64,000 nt of DNA from contig OY727100.1 of NCBI GenBank assembly GCA_963402885.1, positions 4,513,501-4,577,500 of the forward strand. Reading direction: 5' to 3'. The notes below the pieces were generated by a model. It was not told where the DNA came from and made no database searches. It saw only the letters and a program-made list of their open reading frames with translations. Positions 13,401 through 24,860 of this stretch are shown here, piece by piece. The stretch's first letter is position 1, and each line of letters begins with the position of its first letter. Source of the stretch: Antedon bifida. Taxonomy: Eukaryota > Echinodermata > Crinoidea > Comatulida > Antedonidae. The position numbers were made by a program, and so were the translations under genes.

Positions 13401-16400
13401 TTGTTATGACTCGTTCACATGGCATGCCTATTCTGTTATATTTGTAAATTAGCAATTGCTTTAACGCGGTGATCGGTTGCATTTAACTTACTCTTTGCGG
13501 ATTTATTTCGTATGTAATTAAATATGTAATTCACTAGCATCAAATTGTTTTTAAACAATGGATTTTCTAGAGTAGGTACATCTCTATGTTATGGACAATT
13601 TGCATAACATGCCTAAAGCTCTGTCTACACTATCAAATTAGTTTGAAAAAAAGTGTGATATGCCCAAATATGGTAGTGATATGCTTAAATATGGTAGTGA
13701 TATGACATCATCATGTCCATAGGCACATCACATTTTTTTTGACAGATTATGTTTGATAGTGTAGACAGAGCTTAACACGTTATATATCTTATATCAAAAT
13801 AAATACTTCATACAACTCTGTTGTAAACATATTATTTTTGTACAGTCATTTTTATTATGATTTTTAAATGAATGAATAATAACGAACAAATAAACATGGG
13901 GCCTAAAAAAAGAATAAATTACAACAGCATCGCATGCACGGCAAATTCGCTGGGCCTCAATCATCAGTGACCCATTATTTTTCACTGCAGTCATTAATGT
14001 TGCTTTTCATTTCACATGAATATGAATTGATAAGTCACATGGGTAAAGGTTATTATTTGCATTTAAATGCAGAGGAAAACAACCAATTCCAGACAGTCAA
14101 TTAAGTTTATTCCATAGGCTTAGGCCTAGATATGTTAGAGTAAACAACCGTCTAACCAAACTCTATAAACATTTTGCTAGGCCTGCAGCATAAAAACAGT
14201 CTTATCTAGAGAAGGAACAATATTCACCCTCAGGTGAAGTGAAACCAAAAATATCACGTTTTTGTTACATCATTCTATCAATGATACGGCATTTAACAAA
14301 AACACATATTATGGCCTCTTGCAGTCAATTAATAAGTAATCTATTTATCTTTTCAGCGCAAGTATATCAACCGTCAGAATATTTTGAAGTTTTTTCATGG
14401 CTGCGAGGAAACGGTCTAGATTATTACTTTACGAACTTTGTGAATTCTGATATAGACACATTAAGATCAGCTAGCGATTTAGAAGTGAATGAGAATACTT
14501 TGCACGATCTAGAAATACATTTACCGAGTCACCGTAAACGTTTGCGAGAAGCAGGTAAGAATGTGTGTTTTTTAGGCCCTATAGCTTGCTTCACACTGAC
14601 GTGACGCAAAAGTACGAAGCGCGCAAAAGGCAAGCGAATTGGCCACCAAAGGTAAGCGATCCATCGTCATTCTTGCGTTGCATCCCAGTGTGAACGTCGG
14701 TTCTCACGTGTGACACGCAAGGTTACTGTACGATTTGTTCTTACGGAATTTTGCGACATTCTTGCGTTGCATCCCAGTGTGAACCAACCTTACGTCGTCG
14801 GTTCTCACGTGTGAAACGCAAGGTTACTGTACGGTTTGTTTTTACGGCACTTTGTGTCGATACGTTACGTCTACTTCATCCTTGCGTTGCATCCTAGGAA
14901 CCAAGTTGTAATCTCTTAAAAGAGAGTGGTCCGGTACGCCCCATCTCCTAAATCCCTCTCCTTCAAATTCGCTTTTCTGTTTCAAGTCATGTAGGCTATC
15001 CGCCCCTGTTAATGCAACTATGTATGCACCCACAATGTACAGGCCTGGGTAAGCGTTTTATTCCTCATATTGCCACTGTGCGCCAGGCACGGAATGGCCA
15101 ATACCACTCTGCCCTACTTGGACATTCTGTGACCGGGGTCTATGATCATGCCTTTAAGTGGGCACGATTATAGAGCCATGATTTTACTGGACACTGTGCA
15201 GCCTAAACTGACATTGTGCGACCTAAACCAACACTGAGTGGCCTAAACTGACACTGTGCGGCCTAAACTAACTACAGTGCGCTATCTGGACAGCCTTTAT
15301 TACAATATTCCAATTACTCATTAATAATTTATAGTTTTTAATTTCAAATTTCTCTAAATAAACTATCTTATTAATTGTTTATAATGTCCTTGTCCTTTCA
15401 AACTCATTCAACACACGATTTAATCCAGTTGCGCATGTCCATGTGGGGTTGAGGATAAATAATAGAAAAGAATAAACCTAATCATACTAAAGCCTTCTTA
15501 AAAAGGTAGCCGTAATATTAAAGATGTATTGTCCCCCAAAAATATGAAAAATGAAAATTAATTAAATCAGACTTTGAATAGGTTATTGTGTAGTTTTTAT
15601 CAAATTATTTCCGTAGAAAAAAAACGAAAAAAAATAATGTTTTCATATTATAGAAAAAGACAAAGTTAAATTCGACCAAAAACCTATTGGCTGGCAGCCA
15701 ATTTGACTATTTTTTGCTTTAAATTACAATTTTTTCAGGTAAATACATTTGTTTTCAATCCAAATTTTGGTCAAATGGATAACTATTATGGGACATTAAA
15801 ATGGCATATTCAACAAAAAAATGTTTAAGAATTAGTTTTTCAGGGGACAATACATCTTTAAGTTTGTCCAGTTTTCAAAAGAACTGAAATACAAAATAAT
15901 AATGCCCAATATAATCTATTTTCACGAGGCGCAATGTACGGAATTTAAAATAAACAATATCGATGGATGTTACCTTATATGGTTGTGATGTTACACGTAG
16001 CTAATTTGAAAAGGCCTGCTGATTGTAACTTCCAATGACTAGAATGTCAAACTGAGCTGTTTGTATGACCAAAACGTAAAACAAAAAAAAATATGTAATA
16101 TTTTGTACATCAATTTAAAAATAACTAAACATTCCAAATAGGATAAGGTGAAACATTTTTTGTTTCATTTACTCGTTAACATTTTTATTTTAAATGAATC
16201 ATTATTGGTCAGATGTTTTGCCCTACTCTGACGTAATTTGTACATTGAGAATACTTGCGTAAAACTACGCATGTAATTCTCGGGTGCCTGACCAATTACT
16301 CAACACCCTGACGCAAAGCTACCGTACTCTACAGTAGTTACAAACAATGACAATCCTGAAATCATTATTTTTAACGGAAGTGAATATAATATTAAACTAC

Positions 16401-19400
16401 AATAAGTCTTTTATTTATCTTCAACAATAGATTTTTAAGTATTATCATAATTAGTTTATTTTAGAATATGGGTCTACTATAATACGAAGCAGGTAGGTCA
16501 ACCAACTATCCACGCTGTTTAATAAACAAAAGTGCAATTCCATTTCATTTTTTTTCTCATTACGAATATTTTAATTTTTTCGAGGTCAAATCTTTGTTCA
16601 CAACCCAATATTAACGAGATATATGAGAATTGGCTATACTGATAATACAATACTCAGTGCGTACAGTAATAATGCAATGTAGTTCATATCCTTCTGGTCA
16701 TTGTATGCGTGCTCTGTGTTCGTACTCTACGCATGCGTAATATATCTCCTGGTTACGTGTAAACTAAATTGAGTTTTTTTCTGACTCATATAAGTAATTA
16801 TATGAAATGTGATCGACTGCGTTTGTGAAATTAGACCACGATACAAAACAATAAAACACGGAGAAAGGATATCACTTAGTTGAATAATCATCAGGTTTAA
16901 AATAAATTCAATTCATTCAAAGTATTAAATTGAATAAGTAAGTCTTGTGTATGCATGGGAATCCTTCTCAATAGCCATTAATGTATTTTTGGTATGTGTA
17001 GCCGACGTGAAAAGTTCATAACAATCAAACCTTTTTTTAAATAAATAAATAAAAATATTATTGCGCCAAATTTTAAAAAAATGATCAAAGGCGCACTTTA
17101 TAATAGATTTTGAGTAGATTTTTTAATAAATTCTAAAGGCACATTTACACTAGGACGATAACGATCGACGATAAATAGACATATATGCATTTTTCATACA
17201 ACAATAAAAAATAAACCTATAAAAACGTTTTATTCTAGAACTATAGAATAACCATCTATGCTTCCTTTGATGAAAATGATATTTTCACACGGCCAATAAA
17301 ATGACGTCATGAGAGTAGTAAGCAATAATATCGTTACAATACAACGATTTTATAGTTTTTATGTATCATGACGTCAAATATTATGTTTATCAAAGACAGC
17401 ATAATGATTATCCTATAGTTCAAGAACGAAAACCTTTCTAATTTCTTTGTTTAATGTAAAAAAAATGCATGCTTATATATTTATCGTCGATAGTTATCGT
17501 CCTATTGTAAATGGGCCTTTAAAGAATTCAAAATGGGTGAATGTTTACGGAAACTTGAAACGATAGTCAAAGGCGATGAGATGGAGAAATCAGGCACTTA
17601 TTTCTTCCGGTAGCATACTATATGTTATGTTTATTTGCCGCGCCACCCCAGAAGGTATCCTTCATAAGCCCTGGATTAGCTCTTGTTCTAAATCTGTGTG
17701 TGCGTTCGAAAAAGTTTTGGATTAATCTAACCGATGCGGGCGCTACTAGATCGCCGTCGTTAATTTGTTATAAAAAACGCGGCATTATGAATCTGAACTC
17801 GTGACGAACTTACAATTGCCAATGGAGTGACGATCAGCTGTGCGATATTGTGACAGTTTCACAATTTATTGCTAATATTCACAGCAAAATGTGACTCATG
17901 TAGCAATGCATTAAAGTAATATTATGAGTCATTCATTGTTTACAACCTAGCTTTGCTCATTTCCAAGTAGGCTGTCGTTACATCATTTACCGTCGTCTGC
18001 TTTAAAATTTCAGTCTTCATGGCGCTCTTCGATTTTTCATGAATAGAATAGATAAATACAGTGTACATAATTTGCTAAGTTGTAGCTTGAGTTACTCGCG
18101 TGACGTCACCTTATTAGGTAAACAGCATAACCAAATCTTCTTGTATTGACAACAATGTTATGTATAACGCTTGTCTCGATATTATTTAAACCTGATAAAG
18201 TACATTCGTTCATTTTGTTTAAATAATAGACCTACACAGTCTTTCACAATAGAAATATAGGCCTAATCGATATTTATTAAATATGAATTGTCTGGTACTG
18301 TATTTCAAAACTAGATTTTACACAGACAGTAGACGACCGTATTCGAAATGTCAGTATCAATGATGGAGCCGAAATGTATAAAATATCAAGTTCGAATCCG
18401 ATGACGCCAAAATTATATACAATTACAATATTTATTTCGCACATAGTCATACTACTATACATCTTTATAAAATGTATCGTTGGTAATGTACGGTATCATA
18501 TTATTTGTTTTAATGGGCAATATATATTTGTTTCCATGTTAAAAAAATATATTAAATAATGTAACACATTTACGGCCGGCCGCCATCTTGTTGGTTCCCC
18601 CTCCTGTTGGAATCACTTTTCAGTCTGGAGTACGCCCTCTAGCTTTCGGCTTTACCTCACTGGGTTAGACGCAATAGTGCTGCAAACATCGCAGGTTTGA
18701 TTTCACGCAGGCGGCGGAAAACACAATGATTGGAAGGGCATTTTCTTACGTTGCGTAGATTGCGTTACGTTACGTCGCTAGTGAGAACCAAGCTTTCAAA
18801 CACGCGACTGGGACAGTCATGTATAGCCTATGGCCGTGTTCCTCGTTTGAAAGAAGCACATTTTTTTTTTAGTACTCTTTTCGAAATGGGCTCCTTTTCC
18901 AGATTACTTTTGCAAACAAAAGAGGTAGATTCTTTTCGAGATGGGCTTCTTTTCGATTTCGAGGTTTTACGGTATAATATCTACAACTTGTTGTTGTTGA
19001 GTTGTTTAATGAGTTATAAAGAATAAAATAAAATGTTTGTTCCTTTTAAAATCTTTCCTTGGCAAAATAAAATTATAAAATAATGAATTAATAATTCAAT
19101 AATTCATTAATTCGAAAAATGTTGCGGTTTACTACATTTTAGATAAACGTTTGTGTTTTGTTTTTTCTTTTAGTTAGTAATTTGCGGAAAAAACATAAAA
19201 CGGACTTTGAAAAAGTAATTACAATTGGATACTGGGGAAGACCGAATGAACTAAAGGACTCCCCTCATGACTTCCTGTGTGTTCGAGCAACTTTAAAATC
19301 ACGACACCCAGGGGATCCGAAATTTGAAGACCTAGGTAATTTTTTTTTTTCATTTTTTTTTTCTTTGGAAGTGATTAACTTTATTAACACTACAAAGTGG

Positions 19401-20613
19401 ACTATTCAATATGATTTTATTAATCTTCATTTTTCATATTTTTGGGGTGATAATACATCTTGTTCTTACTTCAGAGTTTATGGTAGACAGTGGCAGCGAT
19501 GTGGTTACCCTAAAACCAGAGTTGTTTGCACGCTTACACTTGGACTATATAGCACCCATCAAGAGTCGAGGTGTCCATACCACTGTAGATAAAGATTTAT
19601 ACAAGGCATTTCTTGTGTTTGGTCAGGACACAGAAATTGAAGTCGAGGTAAGAAATTGTTTACCAGAAACATCTACATGCAACACTTTCCCACAAAATAA
19701 AAACACAATATAATGCGCGCGCAAGTAATTTGACAAATTACGACGCGATGGATCATCCCGACTGCTGCAGCCTGATAATTGGTCAACTCACTTGCATTGT
19801 GCTAGTCTAGGTTCCAGACTGCGTTTCGAATTAGTATTAGTTAAAAAAGATAAATATTTTGGCACATATGGCGTTTCATACATATAATACTTGCGCACGC
19901 AATATTATACAAATTTCTATGAGTGCAATGGTACAAATAATTTCATGAGGTGAAAGGGGACATTCTATTTTCACGAGGCGAAGCCCGAATTAAAATAGAA
20001 TTTATTTCACCGAATGAAATTATGAATTGTACCATCGCACGAATAGGCTTACATACAAAAACATTCATAATTTGTTTTGTATAACATCTCCCAAGTTGTT
20101 TGACACAACGTGACGCAACACTAAATATTTAAACAATGAAATGGCAAAGATAGGTCTGTTTAAAACTCGATATTTATATAAAAAAAAAAACTGTGAATTA
20201 ATTAAATTAATGTAAATTATTTCCTTGTTGTAAAATGCCATTTGAAGAGTTATTAAATAAAATGGTTATGCAATGCAGTATTGTTAAGTCTCTGTTTTAA
20301 TTTTCAGGCAATAACTGAAAAGTACAACTCCGTCGGGAATCGCGTAATACAACAATTCCGCCATATGATTGGAGGCCAAAGTCACATTTGGTTACAAGCC
20401 GACTCTAGCGTTTCGTCCGATTCTGGCGACTCAGAAACTCGCCGTCATGCTTCATTTGATGAAGCGAGTACAAGCCAAGATATATGCCTAGGTGAAACTT
20501 CTAAGGCACAAGACGATGTCCACTCTAGTACTAGGCTTATTCCGCAAGCAAAATCTACCTCTGAAGTGTTTGAAAAACAAGAATCGTCGACGGTGGATAG
20601 TATACCTCAGTAA
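4479..20613 (+). CDS. two-SAM-domain protein with retropepsin-like aspartic protease domain (5 exons)
   Basis: Exons 4479-4653, 14357-14554, 19174-19335, 19475-19647 and 20308-20613. All boundaries are GT-AG and phases agree (1,1,1,0), giving 337 aa. Exon 1 is a SAM domain (IGLMQYEEIF, DLNQMKIS, EHRRLI). Exon 2 is a second SAM domain (WLRGNGLDYYF, LHDLEIHLPSHRKRL). Both exons end EAG at phase 1, so they look like duplicated modules. Exons 3-4 lead into EFMVDSGSDVVTL, a typical active-site loop of a retropepsin fold (Asp-Ser-Gly). A possible psi-loop equivalent, SVGNRVIQQF, opens exon 5, whose remainder is a low-complexity Ser/Glu/Gln tail. The nearest-upstream ATG was chosen; an in-frame GTG precedes it. 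Intron 1 (9.7 kb) could hide another exon or mean exon 1 belongs to a separate gene. The DSG loop implies peptidase activity as a dimer, but the substrate is unknown. Confidence 0.62.
5899..7250. repeat. cluster of TAGGCCTA octamers
   Basis: At least 12 copies of the palindrome TAGGCCTA lie in about 1.35 kb inside intron 1 of the SAM-protease gene, mostly in differing flanks. They are therefore not simply copies of one longer repeat. Confidence 0.7.
7500..8120. repeat. three degenerate tandem repeats of ~200-250 bp
   Basis: Three units start near 7500, 7752 and 7943 with TTCTAAAATTAA(A/G)TTCC. Each then has an ACA(A)TGTCATAA(C/G)CAAT word and GGCG-containing sequence. They are too diverged to be recent. 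No gene is seen. Confidence 0.55.
8240..8385. mobile_element. MITE, GGTTCCCACT family
   Basis: About 145 bp with inverted ends: GGTTCCCACTAGGACGCAAC on the left and CGTCCCAGTGGGAATC on the right. Related copies are near 14590-14890, 18590-18800, 20836-21050 and 48370-48468. Confidence 0.65.
9048..9206. mobile_element. MITE, CTGTCTACACTATCAAA family, copy 1
   Basis: About 155 bp between CTCTGTCTACACTATCAAAC and its inverted copy GTTTGATAGTGTAGACAGAG. The interior carries CACTACCATATTTGGGCACA. Related copies are at 13617-13774, 49138-49236 and 50916-51020. Confidence 0.8.
9607..9629. repeat. guanine tract
   Basis: A run of about 15 G interrupted by C and T. It could adopt a G-quadruplex and is a likely site of assembly length error. 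Confidence 0.7.
9848..10022. repeat. GTGTCCCCTTAATA short tandem repeats
   Basis: Several imperfect ~17-bp units of the form GTGTCCCCTTAATAGG at 9938-10013, preceded by an inverted copy of the same words (TTAAGGGGACAC) at 9848-9860. Probably a relic of an inverted-repeat element. Confidence 0.55.
10111..10270. mobile_element. MITE with TTCGCGCGAATA-type ends
   Basis: About 160 bp. The left arm has GGACTAGCCGAATTTATTCG and GCGAATCGAA. The right arm is its imperfect inverted copy (TTCGATTTGCGCGAATATAT, then TTCGCTAATGGAAAGGC). Confidence 0.6.
11356..11910. mobile_element. inverted-repeat element, TTAAAGATGTATTGTCCC family, long copy
   Basis: Perfect 18-bp ends: TTAAAGATGTATTGTCCC at 11357-11374 and GGGACAATACATCTTTAA at 11893-11910. 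The ~520-bp interior has no transposase. A shorter relative is at 15518-15861. Confidence 0.8.
12146..12262. repeat. dispersed repeat related to 6965-7075
   Basis: Shares GTGGCTGGATCT/GTGACTGGATCT, AAAGCTAAATCAAAA and further words with 6965-7075 in the same order. Origin unknown. Confidence 0.4.
13617..13774. mobile_element. MITE, CTGTCTACACTATCAAA family, copy 2
   Basis: AGCTCTGTCTACACTATCAA at the left and TTTGATAGTGTAGACAGAGC at the right. The interior contains two tandem copies of AATATGGTAGTGATATG. Confidence 0.82.
14590..14890. mobile_element. diverged GGTTCCCACT-type MITE cluster
   Basis: Starts 36 bp after exon 2 of the SAM-protease gene. Words such as CTTGCGTTGCATCCCAGTGT recur three times (about 14680, 14762, 14880) with GGTTCTCACGTGTGA(A/C)ACGC between, so it is a nested or tandemly repeated member of the family. 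Confidence 0.55.
15191..15280. repeat. 20-bp minisatellite
   Basis: Four tandem units of 20 bp, consensus ACACTGTGCGGCCTAAACTG, at 15191, 15211, 15231 and 15251, with a partial fifth. Confidence 0.8.
15518..15861. mobile_element. inverted-repeat element, TTAAAGATGTATTGTCCC family, short copy
   Basis: Left end TTAAAGATGTATTGTCCC at 15518-15535; right end GGGGACAATACATCTTTAA, ending at 15861. The interior is AT-rich and non-coding. Confidence 0.8.
17134..17522. mobile_element. MITE with CACATTTACACTAGGACGAT ends
   Basis: The left arm (17138-17180: CATTTACACTAGGACGATAA, then CGATCGACGATAAATA) is mirrored at the right (TATTTATCGTCGATAGTTAT, then CGTCCTATTGTAAATG, ending at 17522). The interior inverted symmetry extends further (ATTATCCTATAGTTC against GAACTATAGAATAACC). 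About 390 bp. Confidence 0.75.
18590..18800. mobile_element. composite element related to 20836-21050
   Basis: In inverse orientation this carries the same interior as 20836-21050 (GCAGGTTTGATTTCACGCAG, AACACAATGATTGGAAGG, TTACGTTGCG). The interior contains a tRNA B-box-like word, GGTTTGATTTC, which hints at a tRNA-derived core. Confidence 0.5.
19918..20047. mobile_element. short fold-back element in intron 4
   Basis: The left arm GAGTGCAATGGTACAAATAA, then TTTCATGAGGTGAA, is mirrored by the right arm TTCACCGAATGAAATTATGA, then ATTGTACCATCGCAC. The centre carries ATTCTATTTTCACGAGGCG. A CTATTTTCACGAGGCGCAAT word also occurs near 15920. Confidence 0.65.
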
Positions 20614-20835
20614 AAACCTCAGAAAAGCTACTCAGGAAAGGGCAAAACAAACCAAAGTCTTAACAGAGTAAATTGATGGAGTTACTTTTTTAAGAGTTTT
20701 CATAACGTAGATGTAATATCAATTGTTTTTCACTAGATGTATTTTCCTATTTTTTTATGACCATTCCGGTAGTAATCTCAGTATTTTATAACGGAACACA
20801 TTCCATAGAAAAGTATGATAATTTGGTTTGGACGG

Positions 20836-21050
20836 TAAAGCGTGGTTCCCACTAGCGACGCAACGTAACGCAACCAACGCAACGTAAGAAAAGACCCTTC
20901 CAATAATTGTGTTTTCCCCCGCCTGCGTGAAATCAAACCTGCGATGTTTGGAGCGCTATTGCGTCGTCGGTTCCCACTTGTGATTACGCAATACATCACT
21001 TTGCGTCAATACGTCGCTGCGTTACGTCCTATAGTGGGAAGCACGCTTTA
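20836..21050. mobile_element. MITE, GGTTCCCACT family, long copy
   Basis: About 215 bp. TAAAGCGTGGTTCCCACTAG starts at 20836 and the inverted end (ATAGTGGGAAGCACGCTTTA) closes at 21050. It lies about 220 bp after the SAM-protease stop codon. The minus-strand open frame over it is a repeat shadow. Confidence 0.75.
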
Positions 21051-22629
21051 CGTTGTAAGATGTAGTTAGCAATATTGATATATAGTGTATTTGTACACAA
21101 TTATTGTTCTGTTGCATTATATATACCAACGCCAGCTTCTTTTTAGGCATAGGCCTACACCATCGCAATTTACCGAAAATGTTGTCTGTATTGGTTAATT
21201 GAGAATGTTATACAGACTTTAGTTTTATACTCAATTAAGATTAACTCTACGATCACTCATCATGTGAAAATACGCATTTGGGCCGCAGTATGTATGAAAA
21301 CATACGGTAACTATGGGTATTAATGTAGAGGGTTAGGTGTAGGTCAATAATCTTCTAACGAGTCCAAAATATGACACTCATCTAAATTAATTTGTAGGCC
21401 TACTTTACACAACTGGTTTGCTCCAATAGAATAAGGTACACTGGTCCCCGTACCCGCAATGAACCCGGAGTACTAACCTAATCTTTCTCATTATATATTA
21501 TGCCGTACTGTACTTCATTCTCTTAAATAATTACTCATGTAACCATGGAGGTATAAATAGCTCTACCATGTAACACATGACTATGGAAGGCAATCGCCGC
21601 CAAAAATGCAATTACAACTACATACAACGTATTCGCGGAAATGTACAACCCTGAACATCCAGAACACAGCACAAATATCTACAGAGCCAAAATTGTCTAC
21701 ATTCCTGTATGTTTATGTAGAGACTAGAAAGTCCGACTGTTTATCGGTTGCATGAGTCTGGCATGATCGTGCTTTGTATTAGACGTATGGACAGACCGAA
21801 TTCTTAATGTGTTTTTGAATTAACCGCCATGCAGTGCATAAATGTTATTGGTCGGTTCCAGCCGCCGATTCAATTCATTTTGGAAGACATGACGTAACGG
21901 TATCATACCTAAACAGATAACAGACGGAACAGCCGTTAGTGGCGCTACGCAAAAAGAAAAAACGATTTACAGTACAGTATATATTTGTACTGTTTTCTTT
22001 AAATATTCATATTTGTTAGTAACATTTGAAATGTCGTAAAACACTTTTAGCTGTAAAAAATCAAACGTTCTATTTTCTACTAAAACGATTATGCCTTCAA
22101 TGTGTTACCTCAAACATGACTATGATTAAAATCATGCAAAACTTTAATTACACTTACAAACTATGGAAATGAATTGAAGTATTTAGCCTTGACTGTTGTC
22201 GTAAGTATGTTTAGATATTAGATATCGGTGTATGTGTTTTTTACCGTTAGTCATGATCCGTTAAAATGTAAATCATAGTCAGAATCATTATTTTTCATAA
22301 TTATTCCTACAATTCATGATATTGGTCAAACTCACAGAAATAAGCTTTAAAATGATGTTTCTCATCATTTGTCTATGTTCATTAGTTTCCGATAGTCAAT
22401 ATAAGGATGCTAATAATCAAAGACACCAGACAGAGGGTTATTTCTTCTTTTTAATTGTTATTATAGTTTTGTATCGTAATTATTAACACAAAGAATAAAC
22501 TGTTACTAATTGAAAAATAAGTTTATTATCATTATTTTTTCTACGCATGGCCAATGCCAATAAATAATAAAGATGAATTAAAGAAAGTATACAATTGACT
22601 TGAAAGATAATGGAAGCAAAAACGCATAC
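21051..22629. other. intergenic, no gene seen
   Basis: No open frame or splice-compatible exon convinced me. A TATAAATAG word at 21552-21560 could be a core promoter, but nothing coding follows it. Confidence 0.4.
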
Positions 22630-22701
22630 GCCCAATAAGGAACTTGAACCCTTGACCCTCAGATTAAAAGTCTGATGCTCTACCAACTGAGCTAACCGGG
22701 C
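22630..22701 (-). tRNA. tRNA-Lys(UUU), unit 1
   Basis: One T-stem substitution (C to T in the RNA sense) leaves a G-U pair. Confidence 0.85.
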
Positions 22702-22802
22702 TTCATATAATTACCTTGTTCTCATTTTTAGACGTTTGTTTTATTTCAATTGGCCTAAAGTAAAAAATTGACTTGAAAGATAATGGAATCAAAAACGCAT
22801 AC

Positions 22803-22874
22803 GCCCAATAAGGGACTTGAACCATTGACCCTCAGATTAAAAGTCTGATGCTCTAGCAACTGAGCTAACCGGGC
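22803..22874 (-). tRNA. tRNA-Lys(UUU), unit 2
   Basis: Two changes, one in the D stem and one in the T stem, each breaking a pair; possibly non-functional. Confidence 0.6.
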
Positions 22875-22974
22875 TTCATAAAAACACCTTGTTCTCATTC
22901 TTAGACGTTTGTTTTATTCAATTGGCCTAAAGTATAAAATTGACTTGAAATATAATATAAGCAAAAACGCATAC

Positions 22975-23046
22975 GCCCAATAAGGGACTTGAACCCTTGA
23001 CCCTCAGATTAAAAGTCTGATGCTCTACCAACTGAGCTAACCGGGC
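22975..23046 (-). tRNA. tRNA-Lys(UUU), unit 3
   Basis: Array consensus. Confidence 0.93.
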
Positions 23047-23147
23047 TTCAAATTAATACCTTGTTCTCATTCTTAGACGTTTGTTTTACTTCAATTGGCC
23101 TAAAGTATAAAATTGACTTGAAAGATAATGGAAGCAAAAAGGCATAC

Positions 23148-23219
23148 GCCCAATAAGGGACTTGTACCCTTGACCCTCAGATTAAAAGTCTGATGCTCTA
23201 CCAACTGAGCTAACCGGGC
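23148..23219 (-). tRNA. tRNA-Lys(UUU), unit 4
   Basis: The B box reads GGTACAAGTCC: an invariant T of the T loop is lost, so promoter strength is doubtful. Confidence 0.6.
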
Positions 23220-23320
23220 TTCATATTAATACCTTGTTCTCATTCTTAGACGTTTGTTTTATTTCAATTGGTCTAATGTATAAAATTGACTTGAAATATA
23301 ATGTAAGCAAAAACGCATAC

Positions 23321-23392
23321 GCCCAATAAGGGACTTGAACCCTTGACCCTCAGATTAAAAGTCTGATGCTCTACCAACTGAGCTAACCGGGC
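23321..23392 (-). tRNA. tRNA-Lys(UUU), unit 5
   Basis: Array consensus. Confidence 0.93.
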
Positions 23393-23482
23393 TTCATATA
23401 AATACCTTGTTCTCATTCTTAGACGTTTGTTTTACTTCAATTGGCCTAAAGTATAAAATAGACATGAAAGATAAACGAATAC

Positions 23483-23554
23483 GCCCAATAAGGGACTTGA
23501 ACCCTTGACCCTCAGATTAAAAGTCTGATACTCTACCAACTGAGCTAACCGGGC
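23483..23554 (-). tRNA. tRNA-Lys(UUU), unit 6
   Basis: One change at the D-stem/anticodon-stem junction; the spacer is about 10 bp shorter than usual. Confidence 0.8.
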
Positions 23555-23650
23555 TTTATATAAATACCTTGTTCTCATTTTTAGACGTTTGTTTTACTTC
23601 AATTGGCCTAAAGTATAAAATTGACATGAAAGATAAGGAAAAACGAATAC

Positions 23651-23721
23651 GCCCAATAAGGGATTGAACTCTTGACCCTCAGTTTAAAAGTCTGATGCTC
23701 TACCAACTGAGCTAACCGGGC
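23651..23721 (-). pseudogene. tRNA-Lys(UUU), unit 7, degenerate
   Basis: 71 nt: a T-loop base is deleted, and a T-stem and an anticodon-stem change break pairs. Confidence 0.7.
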
Positions 23722-23822
23722 TTCATATAAATACCTTGTTATCATTCTTAGACGTTTGTTTTATTTCAATTGGCCTAAAGTATAAAATTGACTTGAAAGA
23801 TAATGGAAGCAAAAACGAATAC

Positions 23823-23894
23823 GCCCAATAAGGGACTTGAACCCTTGACCCTCAGATTAAAAGTCTGATGCTCTACCAACTGAGCTAACCGGGC
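23823..23894 (-). tRNA. tRNA-Lys(UUU), unit 8
   Basis: Array consensus. Confidence 0.93.
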
Positions 23895-23995
23895 TTCATA
23901 TAAATACCTTGTTCTCATTCTTAGACGTTTGTTTTACTTCAATTGGCCTAAAGTATAAAATTGACTTGAAAGATAATGGAAGGAAAAACGAATAC

Positions 23996-24067
23996 GCCCA
24001 ATAAGGGACTTGAACCCTTGACCCTCAGATTAAAAGTCTGATGCTCTACCAACTGAGCTAACCGGGC
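23996..24067 (-). tRNA. tRNA-Lys(UUU), unit 9
   Basis: Array consensus. Confidence 0.93.
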
Positions 24068-24168
24068 TTCATATAAATACCTTGTTCTCATTCTTAGACG
24101 TTTGTTTTACTTCAATTGGCCTAAAGTATAAAATTGACTTGAAAGATAATGGAAGCAAAAACGCGTAC

Positions 24169-24240
24169 GCCCAATAAGGGACTTGAACCCTTGACCCTCA
24201 GATTAAAAGTCTGATGCTCTACCAACTGAGCTAACCGGGC
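24169..24240 (-). tRNA. tRNA-Lys(UUU), unit 10
   Basis: Array consensus. Confidence 0.93.
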
Positions 24241-24341
24241 TTCATATTAATACCTTGTTCTCATTCTTAGACGTTTGTTTTACTTCAATTGGCCTAAAGT
24301 ATAAAATTGACTTGAAAGATAATGGAAGCAAAAACGCATAC

Positions 24342-24413
24342 GCCCAATAAGGGACTTGAACCCTTGACCCTCAGATTAAAAGTCTGATGCTCTACCAACT
24401 GAGCTAACCGGGC
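24342..24413 (-). tRNA. tRNA-Lys(UUU), unit 11
   Basis: Array consensus. Confidence 0.93.
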
Positions 24414-24514
24414 TTCATATTAATACCTTGTTCTCATTCTTAGACGTTTGTTTTACTTCAATTGGCCTAAAGTATAAAATTGACTTGAAAGATAATGGAA
24501 GCAAAAACGCATAC

Positions 24515-24586
24515 GCCCAATAAGGGACTTGAACCCTTGACCCTCAGATTAAAAGTCTGATGCTCTACCAACTGAGCTAACCGGGC
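24515..24586 (-). tRNA. tRNA-Lys(UUU), unit 12
   Basis: Array consensus. Confidence 0.93.
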
Positions 24587-24687
24587 TTCATATAAATACC
24601 TTGTTCTCATTCTTAGACGTTTGTTTTATTTCAATTGGCCTAATGTATAAAATTGACTTGAAAGATAATGGAAGCAAAAACGAATAC

Positions 24688-24759
24688 GCCCAATAAGGGA
24701 CTTGAACCCTTGACCCTCAGATTAAAAGTCTGATGCTCTACCAACTGAGCTAACCGGGC
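24688..24759 (-). tRNA. tRNA-Lys(UUU), unit 13
   Basis: Array consensus; first unit of the 9-unit block repeated from unit 23. Confidence 0.93.
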
Positions 24760-24860
24760 TTCATATAAATACCTTGTTCTCATTCTTAGACGTTTGTTTT
24801 ATTTCAATTGGCCTAAAGTATAAAATTGACTTGAAATATAATGTAAGCAAAAACGCATAC

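Noticed and set aside
17622..17804. 60-aa frame beginning MLCLFAAPPQKVSF
   Set aside because: No domain, no splice signals on either strand, inside intron 2 of the SAM-protease gene; treated as chance.
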